Source: Variovorax sp. E3 (GTDB taxonomy: Bacteria; Pseudomonadota; Gammaproteobacteria; Burkholderiales; Burkholderiaceae_C). Taken from it: DNA of 64,000 nucleotides. Shown piece by piece: positions 51,548-60,505 of this stretch. The translations under genes were made by a program, and so were the position numbers. Where the stretch lies: contig NZ_MOWM01000004.1 in NCBI RefSeq assembly GCF_016082275.1, positions 62,001-126,000 of the forward strand, read 5' to 3'. The stretch's first letter is position 1, and every line of letters begins with the position of its first letter. The notes beneath the pieces are model-generated. The model was not told the DNA's origin. It saw nothing but the letters and a program-made list of their open reading frames with translations, and made no database searches.

Positions 51548-52606
51548 CTAGTTTGAAATCCTTATTTCGTTTCCATTTTCTTGAGCCACGAGGCCGAAGC
51601 CCTGCTTGAGCAGCGCGACGAAGCCGCCCATGTTGTTGGCGTCGAAGCTGCCGCCGATGCGGATGCGCGCGAGCGCCGGATCGGCGATCACCAGCTTGCG
51701 CTCGTTGTAGCGGTTGAACTGCACGGCCGCGTCGCCCAGCGAGGTCTGGTCGAACACCAGCTTGCCCTGGCGCCAGCTCAGTTCGTCGTCGATCTGCTTG
51801 GGCGCCTTCGACATCACGAGCACGTTGTTCGCGTGGGTCACCGCCGCCTGGTTGCGCGTGATCACCGTGGGCTCGACCCCTTTTTCACTTTGGGTCGAAG
51901 CAATCTGCACGCGACCTTCTTCCACCACCACGTTCACCTGGTCGCCCTGGCGCCGCACCAGGAAGCGCGTGCCGAGCACGGTGATGCGGCGGTCGCCCGC
52001 CATCACGACGAAGGGGTGGGCCTTGTCGTGCGCGATGTCGAAGTAGGCCTCGCCGTCGTCCAGCCACACCTTGCGCCCGTTGGCGTTCACCACGGTGCGC
52101 AGGTGCGTGGCGGTGTTCAGCGTGAGCACCGAGCCGTCGGGCAGCGACACCGACTGGCGCGCGCCCACGGCGGTGGCGTAGTGCTCGCTTTGCCAGTCTT
52201 GCGTGTACTTCCAGCCGAGCCAGCTGCAGCCGGCCGCCGCCATCAGCAGGCCGGCCGCGATGCGCTGCGTGGAGAAGCGCGGCAAGCGCGAGGGCCGCGT
52301 CGCGTGCCCCGAGGTGCGCGGGCCTGCCGACGTGGGCAGCGGAATGGGAATGACGCCGGTCGCCGCGGCGGGCGCGGTTGCCGGCGCCTGCGACGGCGCG
52401 GGCGTCATGGCCGGCGGCGCGCGCAGCACGCTCAGCCGGTCGCCGCGCTGCCAGGCGCTGGCCAGCCGCAGCCAGGCCACGCGGTGCGCGATCGACTCGG
52501 CGATCCAGGCGTCCAGCGTGTGCTGGTCGGTGTCGGTCCAGGTGCCGCTGTCGCGGCGCGCCAGCCAGTCGGCGGCGACGGATTCGATGCGTTCGGCTTC
52601 AGTCAT
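51548..52606 (-). CDS. FecR-type anti-sigma/sigma regulator
   Basis: A 352-residue protein. The N-terminal cytoplasmic DUF4880 part is AADWLARRDSGTWTDTDQHT, LDAWIAESIAHRVAWLRLAS; a single membrane helix near residue 135 (RIAAGLLMAAAGCSWLGWKY) precedes the periplasmic FecR domain with VSLPDGSVLTLNTATHLRTV and the C-terminal STN-contact domain (GGSFDANNMGGFVALLKQGF). Its ATG overlaps the sigma-factor stop (ATGA). It passes the receptor signal to the sigma factor. Confidence 0.92.
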   Translation of the reverse strand: MTEAERIESVAADWLARRDSGTWTDTDQHTLDAWIAESIAHRVAWLRLASAWQRGDRLSVLRAPPAMTPAPSQAPATAPAAATGVIPIPLPTSAGPRTSGHATRPSRLPRFSTQRIAAGLLMAAAGCSWLGWKYTQDWQSEHYATAVGARQSVSLPDGSVLTLNTATHLRTVVNANGRKVWLDDGEAYFDIAHDKAHPFVVMAGDRRITVLGTRFLVRRQGDQVNVVVEEGRVQIASTQSEKGVEPTVITRNQAAVTHANNVLVMSKAPKQIDDELSWRQGKLVFDQTSLGDAAVQFNRYNERKLVIADPALARIRIGGSFDANNMGGFVALLKQGFGLVAQENGNEIRISN

Positions 52607-53175
52607 GGCGAGAGCCTCTTGTCGTTCTGGACCCGGCCGAAGGCCTTGGTGTCCAGCTGCACGCCGCTGGAGAACAGCGCGTCCGCCAGCGCGCGCACGC
52701 CGCGCGACACCTGGCGCTCGACCGTGTCTTCGGTGATGCCCAGCTGCGTGGCCACCTCGCGCTGCGAGAGGCCGTCGATCTTGCGCATCTCCACCACGCG
52801 GCGGCACTTGGTCGGCAGGGCGTCGAGCGCCGTCTGCAGCAGGCGCAGCTCGCCGCGCCCGGCGGCATGGCGCTCGGGCGTGAGTTCGTCGGCCGAGAAG
52901 TCGAGCGCGTCGAGGTCGGCAATGATCTCGATCGACACGATCTGCGCGCGCCGCGCGCGGTCGATCAGCAGGTTGCGCGCCGTGGCGAAGACAAAGGGCT
53001 TCACCAGTTCGGGCACGGCTTTGGCGGCGGATTCATAGATGCGCACATAAACATCCTGGCGCAGGTCGGGTACTTCGGCTTCGTCGCGCCAGTTGCGCCG
53101 AAGGAAACGCGTGAGCGCCGCCTCCATCGGCAGCACTTCGCTGACGAACCAGTTGTCCAAGTCACTGAGAACCAA
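52603..53175 (-). CDS. FecI-type ECF sigma factor
   Basis: Region 2 reads LTRFLRRNWRDEAEVPDLRQ, DVYVRIYESAAKAVPELVKP, FVFATARNLLIDRARR; region 4 reads LPTKCRRVVEMRKIDGLSQR, EVATQLGITEDTVERQVSRG. About 190 residues from a TTG at 53175 preceded by AGGAG; a later ATG at the MEAALT position would shorten region 2. It should direct RNA polymerase to the promoter of the receptor operon on activation via FecR. Confidence 0.9.
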   Translation of the reverse strand: MVLSDLDNWFVSEVLPMEAALTRFLRRNWRDEAEVPDLRQDVYVRIYESAAKAVPELVKPFVFATARNLLIDRARRAQIVSIEIIADLDALDFSADELTPERHAAGRGELRLLQTALDALPTKCRRVVEMRKIDGLSQREVATQLGITEDTVERQVSRGVRALADALFSSGVQLDTKAFGRVQNDKRLSP

Positions 53176-53419
53176 AAAGCGCTCCTGGAAATGGCCGGAT
53201 GGGGTACGGCTCGCCGCCGGGATTGGCGACAGACATAGAGACGAACGGCCAGAAGATTTCCGGTAACGCGCGGTGCGGATGCCGGCAAATAAAAGTGGCG
53301 CCGGCGCCGCGGCGTGGATTCTAGGAGCCCCGAAATGGGGCGCGCCGTTACCGGAAAGCGGGCCCGCGCTCGTCTCACAGGGGGTACAAGAAAAAACATC
53401 TCGCTGGAAACACACCTAC

Positions 53420-53776
53420 ATGAATCGAATCGGGAGGAAGAACCCCGCCCCGCGCGCCGCAGCGGGCTGGCGCATCGCCGTCGGGGTGGCGTGCGCGCTG
53501 ATGGCGGGCCTGACGTGGGCCAACGCCCGGGAGTTCGACGTCGGCGGCGGCGAGCTCAAGCCCGCGCTGGACGCCTACATCGCGCAGTCGGGCGTGCAGC
53601 TCATCTACAAGGTGGAGGACGTCAAGGACTTGTCCACGCGCGGCGTCAAGGGCAAGCTCGCGGCCGACGCGGCGCTGGAGCGGCTGCTGGACGGCACGCG
53701 CCTGCGCATCCGGCGCGGGCAGGACGGGGCGATGGTGCTGATCGCGCCGGTGGTTGCCACGGGCACGAGGCCATGA
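53420..53776 (+). CDS. Free-standing secreted STN-domain protein
   Basis: A 118-residue protein: signal peptide ending TWANA, then a complete STN domain (FDVGGGELKPALDAYIAQSG, VQLIYKVEDVKDLSTRGVKG, and a DGAMVLI strand) and nothing else; there is no plug or barrel. It is very similar to the STN domain of the receptor encoded 2 kb away (both contain ALDAYIAQSGVQL and TRGVKG). It is divergent from the sigma-factor gene with 245 bases between. It probably lies in the periplasm and could contact FecR or the receptor (inference). Confidence 0.82.
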   Translation: MNRIGRKNPAPRAAAGWRIAVGVACALMAGLTWANAREFDVGGGELKPALDAYIAQSGVQLIYKVEDVKDLSTRGVKGKLAADAALERLLDGTRLRIRRGQDGAMVLIAPVVATGTRP

Positions 53777-53872
53777 CATGACGCCCGGCGCCGGCGTTCC
53801 CCTAGACTCGCGGCAACCCCCTTCGAAAGAACGACGATTCGCCGCCGCACCCTTGCCCTTCTTCTTGCCTCG

Positions 53873-54481
53873 GTGCCCGCCGCCGCCGTGCTGGCCGCGG
53901 CCGGCTACTGGGGCACGACCCACCTCAACCTGAACCCGGCCCGCGAAGTGGGCGCCGTGCTCGACGAGTTCAACGGCGTGAAGGTCTACTACAACGGCGG
54001 CGTCAACCATTCCGATGGCCGCATGCTGTCCCGCGACGGCTACAACCTGGGCATCAAGTACCAGTGCGTGGAGTTCATCAAGCGCTACTACTTCGAGCGC
54101 TTCGGCCACCGCATGCCCGACGCCTACGGCAACGCCAAGGACTACTACGACCGGGACACCGCGCACGGCGCGCTGAACGCCAAGCGCGGACTGCGCCAGT
54201 ACCGCAACGCGCAGGCCGACAAGCCTCGGGTGGAAGACCTGATCGTGTTCAAGCCCACGCTGCTCAACCCCTACGGGCACGTGGCGATCGTCGCGGACGT
54301 CGGGGCGACGGACATCGAGATCGTCCAGCAGAACCCCGGTCCGTTCGGCGAAAGCCGGGCCCGCCTGGCGCTCGATGCGGCCGACGGTCGCTGGACGGTG
54401 GCGGGCGGCACGCTCGGCTGGCTGCGCCGCGCGAGCGACGGCGAAAGCAACAGCGCCATCGGCGTGCAGGCCACGCCCTAG
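53873..54481 (+). CDS. CHAP-domain cysteine peptidase/amidase
   Basis: About 202 residues from GTG 53873. LGIKYQCVEFIKRYYFERFG holds the catalytic Cys and PYGHVAIVADV the catalytic His, as in CHAP domains of the glutathionylspermidine-amidase group. The frame is open upstream to about 53828 and codes for IRRRTLALLLASVPAAAVLA, a good signal peptide or anchor, but no ATG, GTG or TTG opens it, so the true start is uncertain and a lost base is possible. It probably cleaves a peptidoglycan or spermidine-type amide bond outside the cytoplasm. Confidence 0.8.
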   Translation: MPAAAVLAAAGYWGTTHLNLNPAREVGAVLDEFNGVKVYYNGGVNHSDGRMLSRDGYNLGIKYQCVEFIKRYYFERFGHRMPDAYGNAKDYYDRDTAHGALNAKRGLRQYRNAQADKPRVEDLIVFKPTLLNPYGHVAIVADVGATDIEIVQQNPGPFGESRARLALDAADGRWTVAGGTLGWLRRASDGESNSAIGVQATP

Positions 54482-54511
54482 CGCCGGCGGCGCGCTTCGG
54501 GACCGAAGCCC

Positions 54512-55464
54512 TCAGCCCTCGAGCGGCGCCCGCACGCTGACCCTGGCGTCGACCCGGGCCTTGTTCGCCAGCAGGCAATGCACGATGTCCGGCAGCCCCA
54601 GCTCGGCCGCCCAATGCAACGGCGCGGCGCCGGCGGCGTTGTGGACGTTCACCTTGGCGCCGCCCGCCAGCAGCGCCTGGACCGTGGCCAGGCTGCGGCT
54701 CGCCACGGCGCGGTGCAGGGGGCTGTCGCGGTGCTCGCCCGGCACGTTGGGCGCCACGCCGTGGGCCAGCAGCTCGCGCACGATGTCGGCCGCGCCGTTG
54801 CCGGCATAGGCATGCAGGCTGTGGTCGCGGTTCTCGAAGACCACGTTCCAGCGCATGTCCGCGCCGTGCGGGCGCGCATGTGCGCCAGCAGCGCCGCGCT
54901 GGTCACCAGATCGACCGGGCGGCGGCCGCCGCGCGTGGGCTGGTCGGGCCGCAGGCCGGTGCGTTCGCGCACCAGGTCGTACAGCGCGGGGTTGTTCGAG
55001 CGGGCCGCCCAGTGAAGGCAGGTGTCGCCGTCGCGGCTCACCGCGTCCAGCCGGTGGCCGTCGTCCAGAAAGCGCCGCACCCAGGCCATGTCGCCGGTGG
55101 CGAGCACCTTGTCGAACACGCGCACGCCGTGGGCGTTGGCGGCATGGGGCGACGCGCCGGCATCGAGCAGCCGCTGGGCCACGGGCAGGTGGCGCAGCGA
55201 CAGCGCGCGGAACAGGGCGGTTTCGCCGTCGGCGTCGGGCCGGTCGACGGGCGCGCCGGCCTCCAGCAGCTGCACCACCATGGCCGTGGCGTGCCGGGGC
55301 CGCCCGGCCGCCTGCACGAGCGCGGGCTCCAGGCCGTCGCCGCCGGCATCGAGCACCGCGGCCAGCCCGTTGCGGTGCGCCTGCAGGAAGCGCCCCACCG
55401 ACAGGAGATCGGCCTGCCGGATGTGGCGGGACAGGGCGATGCGCAGTTCGACGGTGCTCGTCAT
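54512..55464 (-). CDS. Ankyrin-repeat protein (one frame break)
   Basis: From ATG 55464 (MTSTVELRIALSRHIRQADL). Repeats include DADGETALFRALSLRHLPVA, DGDTCLHWAARSNNPALYDL, and after a one-base break near 54880 RDSPLHRAVASRSLATVQAL and AGAAPLHWAAELGLPDIVHC. Restored length about 317 residues with roughly six ankyrin units; no signal peptide. A protein-protein contact scaffold of unknown partner, convergent with the CHAP gene. Confidence 0.82.
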
Positions 55465-55726
55465 GGTGGTCGCGAAATTGAAGGGCGGTGCCGGGCACGT
55501 CGACTGTGGCGCCGGGCGCACCGGCGTGCCAGTGCCGAAAGTCACCCCCGCCGGCGTCTTTTTTCTTGGGGGCCGGCCAAGCGGCGTAACCTTCGCGCCG
55601 AAGCGCCCGAACTACCCGGCGTGGGACGCGAACGCGCATATCGGTTCGGCCGGTGCGTCTTTCGCTATATACATCCGTATATAGAGATGCTGCGTATTCA
55701 CAGGGTCATCACTCCAAGGATTTGCC

Positions 55727-56235
55727 ATGAACCACCACGCACGCCGTTTCGTTCTCAAGGCCGGGACCTCGACACTCGGGCTGGCCCTTTTCACGCCTTC
55801 GGCTGGAGCGCCCGCCTGGCGCATGCGGCCGAGCCCGGCAAGTTCGAGATCACCCGCACCGAGGCCGAGTGGCGCAAGCTGCTCACGCCCAACCAGTACG
55901 CGGTGCTGCGCGAAGAGGGCACGGAGCGCCCCTACACCAGCCCCCTGAACGACGAGCACCGCGAAGGCCGGTTCGCCTGCGCCGGCTGCGCGCTCGACGC
56001 GTTCTCGTCGAAGACCAAGTTCGACAGCAAGACCGGCTGGCCCAGCTTCTGGCAGCCGCTGCCGAACGCCGTGGCGCAGAAGGTCGACACCTCCGCCGGC
56101 ATGACGCGCACCGAAGTGCACTGCCGCCGCTGCGGCGGCCACCTGGGCCATGTGTTCGACGACGGCCCCAAGCCGACCGGGCTGCGCTACTGCATGAACG
56201 GCCTGGCCATGAAATTCACCCCGGGCGCCGCCTGA
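55727..56235 (+). CDS. msrB: Tat-exported methionine-R-sulfoxide reductase MsrB (one frame break)
   Basis: MNHHARRFVLKAGTSTLGLA is a twin-arginine-like signal (RRFVLK). After a one-base break near 55793 come AHAAEPGKFEITRTEAEW and the MsrB body: zinc cysteines CAGC and CRRCGGHLGHVF, KTGWPSFWQPL, and catalytic Cys in GLRYCMNGLAMKF. Restored length about 170 residues. It reduces protein methionine-R-sulfoxide in the periplasm. The CcdA/thioredoxin gene 34 bases downstream is its likely electron source. Confidence 0.9.
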
Positions 56236-56269
56236 CCCTTCCACCCGCAAAGTCCGGCTCCACACCATC

Positions 56270-58099
56270 ATGCTTCTGTTCGTCGTCGCCTACCTGGGCG
56301 GGGTGCTGACCATCCTCAGCCCCTGCATTCTTCCGGTTCTTCCGTTCGTGTTCGCGCGCGGCGACCAGCCGTTCCTCAAGAGCGGCCTGCCGCTGCTGCT
56401 GGGCATGGCGCTGACCTTTGCCGGCGTGGCGTCGCTGGCCGCGGTGGGCGGCGGCTGGGCCGTGCAGGCCAACCAGTACGGGCGCCTGGTGGCGATCGTG
56501 CTGATGGCGCTGTTCGGTGTCACGCTGCTGTTTCCGCAGCTTGCGCAGCGCCTGACGCGGCCGCTGGTGAGCTGGGGCGAGCGGCTGTCGGCGTCGGCCG
56601 GCGGGAAGGGCGAGGGCGAGGCGGGGAGCGGGCGTTCGTCCTTCATCACCTCGATCCTGCCGGGCGTGGCCACGGGCCTGCTGTGGGCGCCGTGCGCCGG
56701 CCCGATCCTGGGCCTCGTGCTGACGGGCGCGGCGCTGGGCGGCGCGAGCGCGCAGACCTCGCTGCTGCTGCTGGCCTACGCGGCGGGCGCCGCGACTTCG
56801 CTGGCGGGCGCGCTGCTGATCGGCGGGCGGCTGTTCAAGGCCATGAAGAAGTCGCTCGGCGCCGGCGAGTGGATCCGCCGCGGCATCGGCGTGGCGCTGC
56901 TGTGCGGCGTGGCCGCCATCGCGCTGGGGCTGGACACGGGCGTGCTCGCGCAGCTGTCGTCGTCGGGCACCTCGTCGGTGGAGCAGGCGCTGATCGACAA
57001 GGTGCGCCCGAAGAAGCCCGCCGACAGCGTGGCCGACGCACCCGTGGTGACGACCGGGCCCGACTCGACGGTGATGATGGCCGGCTCGAACGCCATGATG
57101 GCTGCCGCGGCAGACAAGGGCGCATCGGCACTGCCGGTCGAAGGCCAGGGCCCGTCGCTCGATGGCGCCGTGCAGTGGCTCAACTCGCCGCCGCTCACCA
57201 TGGAAGCGTTGCGCGGCAAGGTCGTGCTGATCGACTTCTGGACCTACTCCTGCATCAACTGCCTGCGCGCGCTGCCCTATGTGCAGGCATGGGCGAAGAA
57301 GTACCAGGACAAGGGCCTGGTGGTCATCGGCGTACACGCGCCCGAGTTCGCGTTCGAGAAAGACATCGGCAACGTGCGCCAGGCCGTGAAAGACCTGAAG
57401 GTCGACTACCCCGTGGCCGTCGACAACAACTACGCGATCTGGCGCGCGTTCAAGAACGAGTACTGGCCCGCGCACTACTTCATCGATGCGCAGGGGCGCA
57501 TCCGCCATCACCACTTCGGCGAGGGCGAATACGACAAGTCGGAGCAGGTCATCCAGCAATTGCTGGCCGAGGCGGGGCAGGCATCGACGCCGGGCGACCT
57601 GGTCAAGGTCGATGCGCAAGGCGCGCAGGCCGCCGCCGACAGCGCCAACGTGAAATCGCCCGAAACCTACATCGGCTACGAGCGCGCCGAAAACTTCGCG
57701 TCGGCCGGTGGCCTGGTGCAGGGCAAGCCGCACGCGTACACCGTGCCGGGCCAGCTCGCGGCCAACCAGTGGGCGCTGGGCGGCGACTGGACCGTGGGTG
57801 GGCAGAGCGCGGTGCTGGGCAAGGCGCAGGGGCGCATCGCCTACCGCTTCCATGCGCGCGACCTGCACCTGGTGCTGGGCGCCGCGGCCGACGGACGCCC
57901 CGTGCGCATCAAGGTGACGATCGACGGCAAGCCGCCCGGTGAAGACCACGGCATGGACGTCGATGCGCAGGGCCTGGGCACCGTCAGCGGCCAGCGCCTT
58001 TACCAGCTGGTGCGCCAGCACGGCGCGGTGGCCGACCGGCGCTTCGAGATCGAGTTTCTCGATCCGGGCGCGGAGGCTTTCGCGTTCACCTTCGGCTGA
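56270..58099 (+). CDS. DipZ-like CcdA/thioredoxin membrane electron-transfer protein
   Basis: A 609-residue protein. Residues 1-~240 are a CcdA/DsbD-beta-type membrane domain with redox cysteines in LSPCILPVLPFVF and LLWAPCAGPILG. Residues ~295-440 are a periplasmic thioredoxin-like domain with FWTYSCINCLRALPY (CxxC) and EYWPAHYFIDAQGRIRHHHF. Residues ~460-609 are a galactose-binding-like C-terminal domain (NFASAGGLVQGKPHAYTVPG). This is the architecture of DipZ. It moves cytoplasmic thioredoxin electrons outward, probably to the MsrB encoded directly upstream. Confidence 0.9.
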   Translation: MLLFVVAYLGGVLTILSPCILPVLPFVFARGDQPFLKSGLPLLLGMALTFAGVASLAAVGGGWAVQANQYGRLVAIVLMALFGVTLLFPQLAQRLTRPLVSWGERLSASAGGKGEGEAGSGRSSFITSILPGVATGLLWAPCAGPILGLVLTGAALGGASAQTSLLLLAYAAGAATSLAGALLIGGRLFKAMKKSLGAGEWIRRGIGVALLCGVAAIALGLDTGVLAQLSSSGTSSVEQALIDKVRPKKPADSVADAPVVTTGPDSTVMMAGSNAMMAAAADKGASALPVEGQGPSLDGAVQWLNSPPLTMEALRGKVVLIDFWTYSCINCLRALPYVQAWAKKYQDKGLVVIGVHAPEFAFEKDIGNVRQAVKDLKVDYPVAVDNNYAIWRAFKNEYWPAHYFIDAQGRIRHHHFGEGEYDKSEQVIQQLLAEAGQASTPGDLVKVDAQGAQAAADSANVKSPETYIGYERAENFASAGGLVQGKPHAYTVPGQLAANQWALGGDWTVGGQSAVLGKAQGRIAYRFHARDLHLVLGAAADGRPVRIKVTIDGKPPGEDHGMDVDAQGLGTVSGQRLYQLVRQHGAVADRRFEIEFLDPGAEAFAFTFG

Positions 58100-58117
58100 G
58101 GCGAACCCCGCGCCGGA

Positions 58118-59008
58118 TCACTTGATCGCCGATTCGGCGGGGTGCGCGGTGCCGGCGGCGGCCTTGTGCTCCGCCGGCGGAGTCCAGCAGGTCCAGACTT
58201 CGCCGGGCAGGGTGTGCTTCTTCGACGGCGGCATCTCGCTGACCGTGCCCAGGCTGATGAACCCAGCGAGGAACTCTTCGGGCCGGATGCCCAGCTGCGT
58301 CGTCAGCTCCGGGTCGAAGCAGCGCTCGCCGCTCAGGATGATCGCGCCGAAGCCCAGCTGATGCACCGCGTTCAGCAGGTTGCCCAGCGCGGCACCGGCC
58401 GCCAGCCACTGCTCCCGGGCCGGCACCTTGCTGCGCGCACGCGGCGTGACCACGAAGGCCAGCAGCGCGGGCGCGCGTGGCGTGTTCGCGGGCCAGGCGG
58501 CGGTCGGTGGCGGAGGCCAATGGGTCGCGGCGCAGCTTCTCCTGTTCGAACCTGTCGGCCAGCGCGGCGCGCTGCTCCGCGCGGAACTCGATCACGCGCC
58601 AGGGGTGCAGGCCGCCGTGGTCGGGCGCGCGCAATGCGGCCTGCAGGATCATGTCGATGTCTTCCGACCCCGGCCCCGGCGCGCGCAGCCGCTTGGGCGA
58701 CACGGAGCGCCGCTCCAGCAGCGTGGCAATGGACGCTTCGTTCCTGCCGGCCTTCAGGTTCTGGCGCAGGGTCGTGCATTCGGTCGAAACGCGCGCGCCC
58801 AGGCCAGCACTTTTTCGCCCTGGGGCGTGAAGCCGTCGAAGCGCAGGCCCGGTTGCAGGATGGGATGCCCGTACTGCCTTTCCAGGCCGCGAATGGCTTC
58901 CACAAGTTCGAAGACGGAGACATCGCAGGCGCGCGCCGCGCGTGCGAAGTCCTGCGCCTGGCCCAGGGCCTCCAGGCATTGGAATTGGTTGATCACCATC
59001 TCGTGCAC
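58118..59008 (-). CDS. LysR helix-turn-helix fused to a YdjA-like nitroreductase (two frame breaks)
   Basis: Residues 1-~75 are a LysR HTH and start of the linker helix: QFQCLEALGQAQDFARAARA, CDVSVFELVEAIRGLERQYG, then FTPQGEKVLAWAR. One added base near 58785 continues the helix as RVSTECTTLRQNLK, leading without any effector-binding domain into a nitroreductase: LERRSVSPKRLRAPGPGSED, ILQAALRAPDHGGLHPWRVI. A second break near 58480 (one extra or two missing bases) leads to LLAFVVTPRARSKVPAREQW, LGNLLNAVHQLGFGAIILSG and LGTVSEMPPSK. The order fits the YdjA group of FMN enzymes. About 297 residues. It is divergent from the DUF2325 gene. Confidence 0.75.
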
Positions 59009-59250
59009 ATCCGATCAGAGACTGTGTTGCGCAATGGCCGTGACCGGTACGCACGGCGGCAACTTCGCTATATTCTATGAAATACGACGTTCCGTACCGC
59101 GCCGCGGCCTTTTGCCCAGGTCACCGCGCCCACTTCGCCATGCTCAACCCGCCATTCAAACGCCTCGTGTCGGGCCAGACCGCTGGTCCGGAAATGAATC
59201 GCCCGGTTTTTCGCGCCGTTGTCGCGTGCTGCGAGCCGGCGGAAGAACCG

Positions 59251-60491
59251 ATGGACAGCGCGCAGGGCGCCGTGCCCGACGGCCGTGTCCGGCTCTTCGA
59301 CCTGGACACGAACTTCTTCTGCTCGGTCATCGGCACTTGCCTGGCGACCTCCGAGCTGCGCAAGCTGATGGCCCGGCACGGCGCCGCGCCCGATGCGAGC
59401 GACCTGGAGATCCACCACGACGCCGTGCAGCTCGCCGCGCACAACGCCGGCGTCGCCAGGAGCCTGCAGAAAGCGCTGGACCACCGGCATGCCCCGGTCA
59501 TCCAGCGGGCCTCGAAGATCCACGCGGCGGCGGAACTGGCCGCGTTCTGGGAAGAGGCGCTGCGCCAAGGCGAGATCCCCGGCGCCTACTGGGCCGTGCT
59601 CATGCACCGCAAGGCCACGGCCGAGTTGCGGCAGCGGGTCTTCGGCGACGTGCACATGCTGTCGCATCTGGTGGGCGCGGCCAACCGGGCCGACATCCGG
59701 CGCCTTGTCGCGCTCGAGCGCGAGAACGCCGAGCTGCGCGAGCGGCTGGAGCGCCAGCAGCTTCGTTCGCACGAACTCACCGAGGAGCGCGACGGCGCGG
59801 CCGCCAAGCTGGCGCAGGCGCTGATTCACAGCGCCGCGAACGCCAGGGCCATGCCGCTTTCGCCCGACGAGCCCGACGAGCCTGAAATGGCCGCGCGCGC
59901 CAGGCAGGAAGAAAGCGAACGCGCCGCCTCGCTGATCGCCGTGCAGACCGGTCGGCGCGAGCGCGCCGAGCAGGCCGCGGTAGCAGCGGTGGCCGAGGCC
60001 GACCGGCTGGCGCAAGAGCTGGCGCACCTGCGCGAGCACGCCATCGCGCTGGGCCGCGAGCTCGCGGCGGCCGAGGCCCAGTTGAAGCGCAATGCCGGCG
60101 AGGCCGCGCCCAGCGCCTACCTCGACAGCCAGTTGCAGGGCCGGCGCATTCTCTATGTGGGCGGCCGGCCGAGTTCGATGCCCGCCATCCGCGACCTCGT
60201 GCTGCGGCACGGCGGCGAGTTCCAGCGCCACGGCGGCCGGCTCGAAGACCGCTCGGGACTGCTGGCGTCCGCGGTGTCGTGGGCCGACGTGGTGGTGTTT
60301 CCGGTCGACTGCATCGACCACGAATCGGTCGACAACCTCAAGCGCGTCTGCGTGCGCCAGCAGGTGCGCTACGTGCCCTTGCGCAGCGCCGGCATCGGCT
60401 GCTTCGCGGCCGCGTTTCCAGCCCGCCCGCCGACGAAGCGAATGCGTCGGCCCCGGCGGCGGGCGGCCCGATCTGCCGGCGCAACGGCTGA
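59251..60491 (+). CDS. DUF2325-domain protein with coiled coil (one frame break)
   Basis: From ATG 59251 (GGAAGA just upstream) about 413 residues. The N-terminal ~150 residues (RLFDLDTNFFCSVIGTCLAT, LEIHHDAVQLAAHNAGVARS, IPGAYWAVLMHRKATAELRQ) are helical with conserved His/Cys. A coiled coil follows (residues ~155-300), then a DUF2325 domain (GRRILYVGGRPSSMPAIRDL, VVVFPVDCIDHESVDNLKRV, YVPLRSAGIGCFAA). Near 60420 one added base extends it to GGPICRRNG and a stop at 60491. An in-frame ATG at 59077 would add a poorly conserved 58-residue stretch. Role unknown; DUF2325 proteins often sit in metal or redox contexts. Confidence 0.7.
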
Positions 60492-60505
60492 AAAAAGGAC
60501 GCGCC

